Below are positions 50,837-60,459 of a DNA stretch of 64,000 bases, one piece after another. This stretch comes from Clostridiales bacterium (GTDB taxonomy: Bacteria > Bacillota > Clostridia > Saccharofermentanales > Saccharofermentanaceae). Made by a program: the position numbers and the translations under genes. Under the pieces are notes generated by a model, which was not told where the DNA came from, searched no databases, and saw only the letters and a list, made by a program, of their open reading frames with translations. The stretch is from assembly GCA_017545245.1 (NCBI GenBank), contig JAFWPB010000058.1, positions 37,904-101,903 on the forward strand, given 5' to 3'. How positions within the stretch are numbered: position 1 is the first letter of the stretch; each line of letters opens with the position of its first letter.

Positions 50837-52507
50837 CTATTTTTCCACCTTGTCACCCACTTTGACGGTACTCGGATTCGTTATGACGATCGTACTGAGA
50901 TTAGGTACGCTCTGCCCTTCTACCGGAGAGATAATCGCATACTCTCGATCGTAGTCGATCACGATAACCGCATACTCTCTTGCATAGCCACTTTCATTGA
51001 CATAAATCGATGCAAATCCAAGATTGAAATCCGGATTTACCAGAGAAGAAACCGGAACGCGGATTCCTGTACTCTTCTTCTTGGAAACGATCTCAATATT
51101 GACTGTACGACGGTCCAAAAGACGTTCCACCTGATTGTTTGTTTCAAAGAGAACGAATAATCCATCTTCCGCATACGATGCACGAATGACTTTGCAATCC
51201 GAGATTGTAACGCCTTCAGACGGGATTCGGATCACATGCTTGGATTCCAACTGGAAGTCGGAGATCGTCGCGCCCTCGATCGTACACGCAAGATACTGCA
51301 CATCGTTCTGGACAATACGCAAAACAGGCTCGTCGGCCTTGATGTCAAGGTCACTGCTGATTACGCTGTTGCACTTCTTGATCAATTCCGTAAACTTATA
51401 GTCCATCATGGTCATCAGCTGGGACAGGTCAAGATCATTCTCGTGTCCATCCAACTTGTAGGAAACGATACCGGGGCGGTCCGCCTCCACTTTATTCGCC
51501 TGCGTCATAAGCTGGCTCTTCAGTGTATTCTGCGTTGACTTCAGTACATTTAGCTGCTCATCTTTAAAATCGATATTCTCGATATTCGAGTCACGCTTTT
51601 CCATCAGAACACGGATAGAAGAAGAGTAACTGGTCATGTTGCTCAAATTACGAAGGATCGCGTCTTTTCTTACTGTAGAGATGATCGGCGAGATCTCGGC
51701 ATTGATCTCATTGAAAATCGCTTTCGCGCCTTCTCCCTTACCTTTCTCCATCAGTTCACGCTCAATATCGACGATCTTCTTCTCCACTTCACGGAGCTGA
51801 GTAACAACTGACTCCATGCCTTCCGGAATGACCATGGCAAGCACCTGCTTCACCGCAACACGGCTTCCCTCTGTCGCTTGTGTAAGAAGCGATCCGGTAT
51901 GTGTTGATTTGTAAACAGTTTCATCACGGATGATCAGTGCTTTTGCCCCGATCGTATGCTCGATCGTACCTTCTGTCGCAAAAGCATACTTCGGCTTTGC
52001 AGCAACATAGTCCACAACATAAAGCACAGATATGCAAAGTACACCGATCAGGATCACTACGCAAAGGCAGGCATTCAAAGATGCTTTGAGCGCATCTCTC
52101 TTTCTCTTCTTCGCCATGTGGTTGCGGCGCACTTCATCCGAATCCGCGGTTTCATTGAAATAAGAAGGTGGAACCTGCTCCTTCTTTTCTTCCACTTTCT
52201 TCTCTTCTATTTTCTGTTCTTCAATTCTTTTCTTCGGGTCAAAACGTCTTGGATATTCCTTACGTTCAACAACCTGAATATCCTTCGCATCGGAAAAAGC
52301 ACGGGAAACCGGCGCGATCTCCTGACGAGGCATAGGCATATCCTGCCTGTCACGTCTTACATCCCGGATCGGCGCCTTTCTTTCATTATTCAAAGATTGT
52401 CCAGAACCACTTACCGGACGCTTTCCGATATTCGGTCTTTCGCCATTAACTGGGCGCTTTCCGCTATTCGGACGGTTTCCGTTATTGGGCCTCTTCTTCT
52501 TTGCCAT
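50837..52507 (-). CDS. HlyD-like membrane protein with repetitive N-terminal tail
   Basis: A 556-residue protein. Residues 1-35 are a repetitive Asn/Gly/Arg/Lys/Pro tail of units like RPNSGK, RPVNGE, RPNIGK. A charged coil-forming stretch (about 88-112, EEQKIEEKKVEEKKE) and one membrane helix (about 144-166) follow. The extracellular part has a lipoyl/HlyD-type barrel start (GTIEHTIGAKALIIRDETVY, then EGSRVAVKQVLAMV), a coiled-coil region (about 235-360) and a beta-rich C-terminus. Proteins of this type often lie before yggS-sepF in Clostridia; function is unknown. There is no ABC transporter partner nearby. Confidence 0.75.
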   Translation of the reverse strand: MAKKKRPNNGNRPNSGKRPVNGERPNIGKRPVSGSGQSLNNERKAPIRDVRRDRQDMPMPRQEIAPVSRAFSDAKDIQVVERKEYPRRFDPKKRIEEQKIEEKKVEEKKEQVPPSYFNETADSDEVRRNHMAKKRKRDALKASLNACLCVVILIGVLCISVLYVVDYVAAKPKYAFATEGTIEHTIGAKALIIRDETVYKSTHTGSLLTQATEGSRVAVKQVLAMVIPEGMESVVTQLREVEKKIVDIERELMEKGKGEGAKAIFNEINAEISPIISTVRKDAILRNLSNMTSYSSSIRVLMEKRDSNIENIDFKDEQLNVLKSTQNTLKSQLMTQANKVEADRPGIVSYKLDGHENDLDLSQLMTMMDYKFTELIKKCNSVISSDLDIKADEPVLRIVQNDVQYLACTIEGATISDFQLESKHVIRIPSEGVTISDCKVIRASYAEDGLFVLFETNNQVERLLDRRTVNIEIVSKKKSTGIRVPVSSLVNPDFNLGFASIYVNESGYAREYAVIVIDYDREYAIISPVEGQSVPNLSTIVITNPSTVKVGDKVEK

Positions 52508-52509
52508 AC

Positions 52510-53793
52510 TTAATCCTTATTCTTCATCATCTCTGAAACTGCCAGCATAACCGCAAGTTTCACCTGTTCAAATACAAGACCGCCCTGCATATATACCAGG
52601 TAAGGCGGCTTAACCGGTCCGTCTGCTGAAAGCTCGATTGAAGCTCCCTGAACAAAAGCTCCTGCCGCCATGACCACCTGGGCATCATATCCAGGCATAT
52701 CCCATGGTTCCGGTGATACGTACGAGTCAACAGGCGAACAGCTCTGTATCATTCTACAAAAGTTTACCATTTGTTCCTCGTTTGGAAAAGCGACACTTTG
52801 CACAATATCGCCACGCAAAGCATCGTAAGAAGGGTCACATTTACATCCCGCCATAGAGAGAAGCACGGAAGCAAACACCGCCCCTTTCATCGCTTCCGCA
52901 ACAATATGCGGTGCCAGGAACAACCCTTGCGCGATATCACGGTTGAAGCCCAAACTCGGACCAACATGGCTACCCAGTCCCGGCGCTGTGACACGTTCTG
53001 CAACACGCTCGACAAGATCTTTTCGACCGGCAACATACGCTCCGGAAGGACAAAGTCCGCCACCCGGATTCTTAATCAAAGAACCGGCACAAAGATCTGC
53101 CCCCAGAGCACAGGGCTCCTGTGTTTCCACAAACTCGCCATAACAGTTATCAACAAATACGATGATGTCGTTGTTGATGCCCTTGACCAGATCAACAACG
53201 GCTTTAATATCCTCCGCACGAAGACAGCGGCGTGATGTATAGCCTTTCGATTTCTGCAGGAAAACCACTTTCGTTTCCGGCTTGATCGCATTTCGGATCG
53301 CATCCAGATCCGGAGAACCATCTTTCTTCAGCTGCACTTCGTTATACTTCATACCATAGTCAAGAAGCGAACCCGTAAAGGAATCGTCCGTCTTATTCAC
53401 GCCTAAAGCAGAAGCCAGTGTGTCATAAGGGCGGCCGCTTGCTGCCAGCATTTCTTCACCTGGTTTCAGGATTCCGAAAAGGCATGCGACAAGGATCTGC
53501 GTTCCGCAGGTAACCTGGATCCTGACATACGCTGCTTCCGCGCCAAATAGTTCTGCATACATTTCTTCGATCTTTTCCCGACCGATATCGTCATATCCGT
53601 AACCGGTCGTAGCGCCAAGATGCGCCTCAGCAAAACGTGCGTGACGGAAAGCTTCCAGAACACGAAGCTGGTTCACTTCACGAATCTTCTCTATTCTTTC
53701 AAATACAGATGAAGCGGTGGTCATCGCTTCATCAGCCATCTTAACCACCGCATCACTGATTCCAAACATCGTATTGTATGGATCGTTACTCAT
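52510..53793 (-). CDS. Methionine gamma-lyase-family / aluminum-resistance-type PLP protein
   Basis: A 427-residue fold-type I PLP protein of the YnbB group, annotated as methionine gamma-lyase family or aluminum resistance protein. Motifs are HLGATTGYGYDDIGREKIEE, VTCGTQILVACLFGILKPGE, VFVDNCYGEFVETQEPCALG and the PLP-lysine region DLCAGSLIKNPGGGLCPSGA. The true substrate is not established for this group. Its ATG overlaps the stop of the ACT-domain gene (TGATG), so the two are coupled, and it ends 2 bases before the HlyD-like gene. Confidence 0.88.
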   Translation of the reverse strand: MSNDPYNTMFGISDAVVKMADEAMTTASSVFERIEKIREVNQLRVLEAFRHARFAEAHLGATTGYGYDDIGREKIEEMYAELFGAEAAYVRIQVTCGTQILVACLFGILKPGEEMLAASGRPYDTLASALGVNKTDDSFTGSLLDYGMKYNEVQLKKDGSPDLDAIRNAIKPETKVVFLQKSKGYTSRRCLRAEDIKAVVDLVKGINNDIIVFVDNCYGEFVETQEPCALGADLCAGSLIKNPGGGLCPSGAYVAGRKDLVERVAERVTAPGLGSHVGPSLGFNRDIAQGLFLAPHIVAEAMKGAVFASVLLSMAGCKCDPSYDALRGDIVQSVAFPNEEQMVNFCRMIQSCSPVDSYVSPEPWDMPGYDAQVVMAAGAFVQGASIELSADGPVKPPYLVYMQGGLVFEQVKLAVMLAVSEMMKNKD

Positions 53794-54224
53794 CAGATGC
53801 CGTAAACCTCCTCAGGAGACAGGATCCTGATGCCTGCCTCTTCGAATTTCTTAATCACAGGATCGAAGTCCTGCACGCGGATCACCATGACCGCATCAGA
53901 AGAATTACGTCCGACGAAACCATAAATGTACTCCATAGATTCGCCTGTTTCGGAGAATACTGACAAGGCCTGATCAAGTGTTCCGGCATGGTCCGGAATT
54001 GCAATGGCAAGGACCGGAGTCTGATTCACCGTAAATCCTGCTTCTTTCAGAACCTCAACTGCTTCATCCGGTTTATCAAGGATCATTCGCAAGATACCAT
54101 AATCTGTCGCATCCGCAACAAAGAGTGCACGGATATCGATCTTTGCAGCACCAAGGATCTTAGTTACTTCAGCCAGACGGCCGAAAGAATTCTCCAGAAA
54201 AACATTAATCTGCTTTACCAACAT
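53793..54224 (-). CDS. ACT-domain amino-acid-binding protein
   Basis: A 143-residue protein with two ACT repeats: residues about 1-70 (KQINVFLENSFGRLAEVTKI) and 71-143 (VLAIAIPDHAGTLDQALSVF). ACT domains bind amino acids and give allosteric control. It lacks any enzyme domain. Such stand-alone ACT proteins often accompany indolepyruvate oxidoreductase or phenylacetate-CoA ligase genes, so a role sensing aromatic or branched amino acids is inferred. The ATG at 54222-54224 has AGGAGG; a 14-residue extension was rejected. Confidence 0.88.
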   Translation of the reverse strand: MLVKQINVFLENSFGRLAEVTKILGAAKIDIRALFVADATDYGILRMILDKPDEAVEVLKEAGFTVNQTPVLAIAIPDHAGTLDQALSVFSETGESMEYIYGFVGRNSSDAVMVIRVQDFDPVIKKFEEAGIRILSPEEVYGI

Positions 54225-54278
54225 AGGCGATTCCTCCTTAACCTTGCTGATACTATTATACCGCAAGTGAAGTTCTTT

Positions 54279-54875
54279 TTACGCGAAAAGATCCCGACCT
54301 TTGTTAAAAGCCTGTAAATTCATCGGAATCAACTTTGCTTTTGATGCAAAAGCCTCGTTGATCGCTTCTTCCCAAAGTGCCTTATCGATGTCCATTCCAG
54401 CAGAAAGAGCTCCGACCATGACCATGTTTACAGCCTTGGAACTTCCGCATTCCAGTGCAGCGGAAAGAGCATCAAACTCGAGGATTTTCGCATTCGAAAG
54501 ATCTGACGCTTTCAGAGATGCAAAGATATTCTCCGGATACTCGGCATTTCCGAGAAGAACCGGAAGGCTCTTGATCTTCTGGGAATTCACAAGAAGAGTA
54601 CCATCTTTCTTCAGGAGATTGGCCCAGCGTACTGCCTCGACTTCTTCAAAAGCAAGAACATAGTCCGCCATACCTTCTTCAATGATCGGAGAATAAACCT
54701 TCTCACCCATTCTTACATATGTGATTACAGAACCTCCACGCTGGCTCATACCATGTACTTCCGATACCTTGATATCCCAGCCGAGCTTCAGAGCAAGAAT
54801 ACCCAGAAGTTTTCCGGCGATCAAAGTTCCCTGTCCGCCAACACCGGCGAGTACGATTGAAACATCCTTTGCCAT
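54279..54875 (-). CDS. iorB: Indolepyruvate:ferredoxin oxidoreductase, beta subunit
   Basis: The gamma-type domain subunit of IOR, which oxidatively decarboxylates arylpyruvates from aromatic amino acids to acyl-CoA while reducing ferredoxin. Motifs are VSIVLAGVGGQGTLIAGKLL and VSEVHGMSQRGGSVITYVRM. 198 residues is typical. The ATG at 54873-54875 lies 1 base after the iorA stop, with AAGGAGGAAG inside the end of iorA; a 10-residue longer start was rejected. Confidence 0.94.
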   Translation of the reverse strand: MAKDVSIVLAGVGGQGTLIAGKLLGILALKLGWDIKVSEVHGMSQRGGSVITYVRMGEKVYSPIIEEGMADYVLAFEEVEAVRWANLLKKDGTLLVNSQKIKSLPVLLGNAEYPENIFASLKASDLSNAKILEFDALSAALECGSSKAVNMVMVGALSAGMDIDKALWEEAINEAFASKAKLIPMNLQAFNKGRDLFA

Positions 54876-54876
54876 A

Positions 54877-56646
54877 TTACGCTTCCTCCTTCTTGCTGAG
54901 AGCATCGAACTTACACATGTTGATGCAAAGACCGCATGTGTTGCAAGCTTCCGGATCGATCACCGGCTTCTTGTCCGGTCCGGCAACGAGAGCCGGGCAC
55001 ATGATACGAGAGCAAGCACCACACTTCTTACAATTCTCTTCATTCAAAACGATCGAAACGCCCTTCGGCTTCTTACCTGTCGGGATGAGAGCACACGGAC
55101 GGCGTACGATGATAACGGATACGCAATCCTTGGCGATTTCTTCTTTAACGACCTGCTCCACACCGAAAGTATCGACTGGATCCACAGTACGGACAGAAGT
55201 AACACCAACACTTCTGCACAATGTCTCAAGATCAATAGCCGGTGCCGGCTGCAGGCGGATATTCATTCCAGAAGCCGGGTTCTGCTGATGACCTGTCATA
55301 CCAGTGATAGAGTTATCCAGGATCATAACAGTGATCGAGCTCTGGTTGTATACTGCGTTGATCAGGTTCGTAATACCGGAATGCAGGAATGTCGAGTCAC
55401 CAATCACGGCAACAGTCTTTCTGGAATCCTCACCATCTGAAGCCTTGTCGAAACCATGTGCCATACCAACCGAAGCACCCATGCAGACAGAAACGTCCAT
55501 CGCAGCTGTCGGCGGAAGTGTACCGAGTGTATAGCATCCGATATCGCCCATGACCTGTACTTTCAGGCGGTTCAGAGCCAGGAACATACCCTTATGCGGG
55601 CAGCCTGCACAAAGAAGCGGCGGACGGCCCGGAGCTGTCGGCAGCTTGTCGAGGTCCAGTGCTTTTTCCGGAAGCGCATTATCAGAAAGCGCAGCGCGGA
55701 GCATTCTTGCATTGTATTCGCCCTGAAGTGTAAACAGAGACTTTCCTTCGCAGGCAATACCCGCTGCCTTGATCTCTGTTTCCATGAAAGGATCGAGTTC
55801 TTCTACGATCACGAGACGGTCAACTTTGGAAGCAAAGTCACGAATCAGATCCATCGGAAGCGGCCATACGCAGCCGAGCTTCAGAACGGAAGCTTCCGGA
55901 ACGCCTTCCTTTACGTACTGATAAGAAGCACCGGCAGTTACGATACCAATCTTGGTATCATTCATCTCGATCTTATGGATACCCATGCCGAGGAACTCAT
56001 CATTGGAAGCCTTGGCAATATCGAGTGTTCTCTGTTCTACAACAACATGACGCTTGATTGCCATTGCAGGCATCATGACGTACTTGTTGACGTTCTTCTC
56101 ATAAGGACGAACAACGATGTCTTCCGGCTCACCAAGTTCCACAATGGAACGAGAGTGGGAAACTCGGGTATGCATACGAAGAATAACCGGTGTATCAAAT
56201 CTTTCAGAAAGCGCAAAAGCCATCTTTGCAAAATCCTTGCACTCCTGACTGTCAGACGGTTCGAGGACCATAAGCTTGGCAGCACGGCCATAGTTGCGGC
56301 TGTCCTGCTCATCCTGGGAACTGTGCATGCCCGGGTCATCAGCTACAACAAATACCAGACCTCCGTTTACGCCCTCGTAAGCGGCAGTAAACATCGGGTC
56401 AGCGGCAACATTCATACCTACATGCTTCATGCAAGTCATGGCACGAGCGCCACGGATGCTGGCACCAATTGCTACCTCGGATGCCACCTTCTCATTTGTT
56501 GCCCACTCGCAGTAAATGCGGTCATAGGTTGCAATCGTTTCTGTGATTTCTGTGCTTGGGGTGCCCGGATAGGAGGAAACTACCTTTACTCCTGCTTCGT
56601 AGGCGCCACGTGCAACAGCTTCATTTCCTAACATGATCTGTTTCAC
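54877..56646 (-). CDS. iorA: Indolepyruvate:ferredoxin oxidoreductase, alpha subunit
   Basis: The large IOR subunit: an N-terminal pyrimidine-binding domain (ALGNEAV-type start, GVKVVSSYPGTPSTEITETI), a central TPP-binding domain with GDIGCYTLGTLPPTAAMDVS, ICMGASVG-type text and VAVIGDSTFLHSGI, and a C-terminal ferredoxin-like domain with two Cys clusters (CKKCGACSRIMC and CNTCGLCINMC) for 4Fe-4S centres. 589 residues. The start is GTG (56644-56646) with GAGG eight bases upstream. It heads the unit iorA-iorB-ACT-PLP lyase. Confidence 0.95.
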   Translation of the reverse strand: MKQIMLGNEAVARGAYEAGVKVVSSYPGTPSTEITETIATYDRIYCEWATNEKVASEVAIGASIRGARAMTCMKHVGMNVAADPMFTAAYEGVNGGLVFVVADDPGMHSSQDEQDSRNYGRAAKLMVLEPSDSQECKDFAKMAFALSERFDTPVILRMHTRVSHSRSIVELGEPEDIVVRPYEKNVNKYVMMPAMAIKRHVVVEQRTLDIAKASNDEFLGMGIHKIEMNDTKIGIVTAGASYQYVKEGVPEASVLKLGCVWPLPMDLIRDFASKVDRLVIVEELDPFMETEIKAAGIACEGKSLFTLQGEYNARMLRAALSDNALPEKALDLDKLPTAPGRPPLLCAGCPHKGMFLALNRLKVQVMGDIGCYTLGTLPPTAAMDVSVCMGASVGMAHGFDKASDGEDSRKTVAVIGDSTFLHSGITNLINAVYNQSSITVMILDNSITGMTGHQQNPASGMNIRLQPAPAIDLETLCRSVGVTSVRTVDPVDTFGVEQVVKEEIAKDCVSVIIVRRPCALIPTGKKPKGVSIVLNEENCKKCGACSRIMCPALVAGPDKKPVIDPEACNTCGLCINMCKFDALSKKEEA

Positions 56647-56748
56647 TTTGCGTACCTCATTTCTATGTTCTTCGATATTGTAATCGTTTTAGACACCCCA
56701 TTATTCTACCACGAAACAGCCATTCGCGCTTATAGAAATGACAGATGC

Positions 56749-58383
56749 TCAGTCCTTCACTGATTTGTCTACGCCAGACTTGTCCAGTTTCGGGGAAATG
56801 ACGTCTTCCGGCATATCGGCAAAAGCTCTGTCGATGACCTTTTTGTTCAGTTTCGGAGAGATCCAGGATACTACCGGAACGATGATAAGTCCGAATAACA
56901 TGGCAAAAGCACCTGCGTTGATCGGGGATGCAAGGTTGATCGGAAGTCCTGTAGGGAACTTGAAGTTATGTCCGAAAAGAGCACCGTTGCTGAGGATCAG
57001 GTGGGAAACCGTGATGCCTACACCACTGATGAAAGAAGCCCATACAGCCGCTTTGGTAACGCCCTTCCAGAACAGACCGTAAAGGAACGGAGCAAGGAAG
57101 GAACCGGCCATTGCACCCCAGGAGATCGACATCAGCTTAGTGATGTACATATCGTTGGAACGGTAAGAATAGATTGCCAGAGCCATGGAGACCAGTACGA
57201 AGAAAGCAAGGAGCAAACGGATAATGCTGACCTTCTTCTTCTCACCCATGTCCTTGATGACGTTATCAGCAAGAACATCGAGTGTAATCGTGGAACTGGA
57301 AGTAAGTACCAGAGATGTCAATGTCGACATGGAAGCGGAAAGCACCAGTACAACAAGAATCGCAATCAGGAGCTTCGGAATAGCCTGGTCGAGAATAAGC
57401 GGCATGATCTTATCCATATTGAGGCTGCCGGAAGCAGTCTTGATGTCCTCTGCAGTTACGAAGATACGGGCAAAACCACCCATGAAGTAAGAACCGCCTG
57501 CGATGATTACTGCAAATACTGTCGATACGATCGTGGCAGTATGTACGGACTTGTCGTCCTTGATGGAATAGAACTTCTGTACCATCTGCGGAAGACCCCA
57601 TGTACCAAGGGAAGTCAGGATGACAACACCGAGAAGGTTCAGTGGTTCAGGTCCGAAGAGTGAAGAATATACTCCCTGGAAAGAAGATCCGTTTGCTGCC
57701 GGGATCTTGGAAAGATCGGTCATGGAATCCATCAGACCGCCATGGTAATTCAATACGCAGATGATCGTCATACCGATACCTACGATCATGATCATTCCCT
57801 GGATAAAGTCGTTGATTGCTGTGGACATGTAACCACCGAGGATTACGTAGGTTGCAGCAAGAACACTCATAACGATGATGCAGATCTCGTAACCGTTAGA
57901 AATACGGTTCAGACGGAGCGCTGATGTAAACAGGTAAGAAAGACCATTGAATACCGAAGCGGAATACGGGATCATGAAGATAAAGATGATGATTGCAGCA
58001 GCAATACGCAGTGCTTTTGAATCATAACGCTTGCCGAAAAAGTCAGGCATGGTGTTGGTGTTCAATGTCTTGGTCATGATACGGCAACGTTTACCAAGAA
58101 CCACCCATGCCGCAAGGCTTCCGATAAATGCATTACCAAGACCGATCCAGAACGCGGAAACACCGAAGTCCCAGCCGAACTTACCTGCATAACCGATGAA
58201 GATAACTGCGGAAAAGTATGTGGCACCGAATGAAAAAGCGGTCAACCACGGTCCTACCCTTCTACCACCAAGTACAAAAGAAGAAACATCTTTAGTGTTT
58301 TTTCTCGAGTACAAACCTACTGAAATAATCATTGCGAAGAACACAACAATGACTACTCCGTACAACAAATCGAGAGTATCCAT
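56749..58383 (-). CDS. Sodium:solute symporter family (SSF) transporter
   Basis: A 544-residue inner-membrane transporter with about 13 hydrophobic helices. SSF features are an N-terminal helix, then SFVLGGRRVGPWLTAFSFGA with TYFSAVIFIGYAG, the central GGYMSTAINDFIQGMIMIVG signature region, and LVLSASMSTLTSLVLTSSST, which matches the sodium-site helix. The substrate is unknown; organic acids or amino acids are possible, and iorA lies 102 bases downstream. The leader holds a GCTGCC/GGCAGC hairpin (58400-58422). Confidence 0.9.
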   Translation of the reverse strand: MDTLDLLYGVVIVVFFAMIISVGLYSRKNTKDVSSFVLGGRRVGPWLTAFSFGATYFSAVIFIGYAGKFGWDFGVSAFWIGLGNAFIGSLAAWVVLGKRCRIMTKTLNTNTMPDFFGKRYDSKALRIAAAIIIFIFMIPYSASVFNGLSYLFTSALRLNRISNGYEICIIVMSVLAATYVILGGYMSTAINDFIQGMIMIVGIGMTIICVLNYHGGLMDSMTDLSKIPAANGSSFQGVYSSLFGPEPLNLLGVVILTSLGTWGLPQMVQKFYSIKDDKSVHTATIVSTVFAVIIAGGSYFMGGFARIFVTAEDIKTASGSLNMDKIMPLILDQAIPKLLIAILVVLVLSASMSTLTSLVLTSSSTITLDVLADNVIKDMGEKKKVSIIRLLLAFFVLVSMALAIYSYRSNDMYITKLMSISWGAMAGSFLAPFLYGLFWKGVTKAAVWASFISGVGITVSHLILSNGALFGHNFKFPTGLPINLASPINAGAFAMLFGLIIVPVVSWISPKLNKKVIDRAFADMPEDVISPKLDKSGVDKSVKD

Positions 58384-58468
58384 ATACTACCATCCTTCCG
58401 CTGCCGATAAACCCCTGGCAGCCCTACAATTGTATTTACCCTTAAAAGGGCACAAAAACTACATTCCC

Positions 58469-58496
58469 ATGATAACAGAGAAAAGAAAAGATGCAA
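58469..58496 (-). promoter_or_regulatory. Candidate promoter of the SSF transporter gene
   Basis: On the minus strand TTGCAT (58491-58496), a 16-base spacer and TATCAT (58469-58474) lie about 85 bases before the start. Confidence 0.5.
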
Positions 58497-58531
58497 GCGT
58501 TTTTATTGAATTCTTAGCATCAGGATAAGAA

Positions 58532-59311
58532 TCAGACCTCGATCGTCATGCCGGTCGAGATATAATTCATTTTCGGACCCACATTATCCTTCAGAAAATA
58601 GAACTGTTCCATCCCGGTACAGTGGCATGTGTAATACTCCGCGCAGGAGTTCTTCAGTGCTTTTGCCGCATCAAGAAGAAGTTCTTCATCCCATACCGTA
58701 TCATACTTCATAAAATGAAAACCACCGATGAAGCAATCAAAGGAAAAACCATATATAAGGTTGATGATGCCCTTATGCGTACAACCACTTATGATATAGT
58801 TCCGGAACCCTTCGTGGATCTTCAGGTACATCTCATGCTCATATGTCTCTTTCTCCATGTACCTGCCACGCTTCACCTTCTGACCGAATGTATCAAAAGG
58901 CTGTTTTTTACGTGGAAGCTTTACAAAGGAAAGCTCACTATCAATGACCGTGTCTTCTCTCACCTTGATCAGACGCGGATGGCCATCCATGGTCGGATCC
59001 ATGCCGATATACTCGTTCTGTCCGTTAAAATGCGGCTCAAAAGCAAGTTCATGCATATATACATTTGCATGCTTATTGATGTCCAGAAACGTTTCCAGAC
59101 CAGTACTGTGGTCATTATGCCCATGCGAAAGAAAAGCGATATCGACTTCAGACAGATCAATCCCCATAGCCTTGGCATTAGAAGCAAAATTCGAACTTTT
59201 CCCGAAATCAAAAAGGATCTTGTGCTTCTTTGTCTGGATAAATAAGCTTAGACCATGTTCGGACGGAAGACCGCATTGACTTGTATTCTCAGATAATACC
59301 GTTACTCTCAT
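58532..59311 (-). CDS. MBL-fold metallohydrolase (COG1237-like)
   Basis: A 259-residue cytoplasmic metallo-beta-lactamase-fold protein. The metal motif is H63-x-H65-x-D67-H68 (LSHGHNDHSTG), preceded by ILFDFGKSSNF; later motifs are ISGCTHKGIINLI, GGFHFM and YTCHCTG. This pattern matches the group often labelled dihydropterin-linked phosphate synthase-like; the real substrate is not known. It begins 6 bases after the upstream lipoprotein gene, so the two are co-transcribed. Confidence 0.85.
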   Translation of the reverse strand: MRVTVLSENTSQCGLPSEHGLSLFIQTKKHKILFDFGKSSNFASNAKAMGIDLSEVDIAFLSHGHNDHSTGLETFLDINKHANVYMHELAFEPHFNGQNEYIGMDPTMDGHPRLIKVREDTVIDSELSFVKLPRKKQPFDTFGQKVKRGRYMEKETYEHEMYLKIHEGFRNYIISGCTHKGIINLIYGFSFDCFIGGFHFMKYDTVWDEELLLDAAKALKNSCAEYYTCHCTGMEQFYFLKDNVGPKMNYISTGMTIEV

Positions 59312-59317
59312 TGCACA

Positions 59318-60397
59318 TTACGTCTTGACACCAAGCGTCTCCCAAAACAAGATATATTCTTCCACTGTATACTCATCATTTGCCATCGTAGTCGGAACAG
59401 CTGCATGTACTACGGCATTGCCACTCCAGTACCATAGTGCAGCCGGCATACTTGCTTGTACTACGTCGTTATATCCATTCATGTACCATAACGTCTCAAT
59501 TTCCGTAGTGTAGTCTTTCGTATAACCCCATTCTGAAGAAATATACTGTAGTTTTGTGTCTGCTATACTCGAATCGGTATGTGACTCAAAGAAGGCCTTA
59601 GCTGCATTCGAGTCCGGGAAACGGTAGTATGTATATGTGATTGCCTTCTCGTCCTTAAGTTTTGATTCAATAACTGCTTCACAGCCCTGGGAAGCAAGTG
59701 CAGAATCATACTCTGTTACAGGCTCATAGACTTTGATGTTCGGTTCAAACTGTCTGGTTCCCTGCACAGCCACTTCAAAATTCACATCCGTTAACATGAC
59801 ATGCTTGTAGCGAGCAGCTCTGTCTTCTTTTGAATCAGCAGGCGGAACCAAAGACGGAATCTCCCTGTTTTCAGAAAGCACACGCATCATCGGCTCATAT
59901 AAGGCACCGATAAAATCACTTGTATTCTCAACGATCCAGATTCCATCACCCACATTGAAAATAACCGTTACTTCCTGAAAGTCATAATCATTCTTTTTCT
60001 GGGCATCGACAGCCTGACAGAACTCTTCGTAATTCCCCAGTACAGAAGTGTGGCGATACGAATCCTTATATTCAGGATAATATATGAAACAATCAAAGTA
60101 TATTTTGTTATTCGCCTGACGGATATTATCTGTATATACTTCAAAATATGCGGTTTCCATAGTTTTGCTGATGAATGGATCTTCTTTGAAACGTTCCATC
60201 CGGAATTTGAACAAACTGTCCATATAGGAGATTTTCGACAAAGTCTTTACATCTCTTTCAATTGCAGCACGAAGAAACTGATTGATATGTGCCGAGCACT
60301 CTTCTCTGTCATAATACACATCTGTACAGCCCGCGAACGAAAACGCTACGGAAAGAAGAATAAAGAGACTGCAGATTTTAACCAAGAACTTCTTCAC
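59318..60397 (-). CDS. Lipoprotein of unknown function, paralog A
   Basis: A 359-residue secreted lipoprotein with a signal peptide and lipobox FAGC (C24). The layout is parallel to the next gene upstream: an N-terminal helical part with aromatic-rich strands, a middle strand motif DGIWIVENTSDFIGALYEPM, and a C-terminal part containing TYTYYRFPDSNAAKAFFESH and ALWYWSGNAVVHAAVP. No enzyme motif is seen. The start is GTG (60395-60397) with GGAGG seven bases upstream. Confidence 0.75.
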   Translation of the reverse strand: MKKFLVKICSLFILLSVAFSFAGCTDVYYDREECSAHINQFLRAAIERDVKTLSKISYMDSLFKFRMERFKEDPFISKTMETAYFEVYTDNIRQANNKIYFDCFIYYPEYKDSYRHTSVLGNYEEFCQAVDAQKKNDYDFQEVTVIFNVGDGIWIVENTSDFIGALYEPMMRVLSENREIPSLVPPADSKEDRAARYKHVMLTDVNFEVAVQGTRQFEPNIKVYEPVTEYDSALASQGCEAVIESKLKDEKAITYTYYRFPDSNAAKAFFESHTDSSIADTKLQYISSEWGYTKDYTTEIETLWYMNGYNDVVQASMPAALWYWSGNAVVHAAVPTTMANDEYTVEEYILFWETLGVKT

Positions 60398-60459
60398 AAA
60401 CGACCTCCAAAAGGAAGAATATTTCTCTTATCTATTTTATCACAAACCAGTAACAACGC

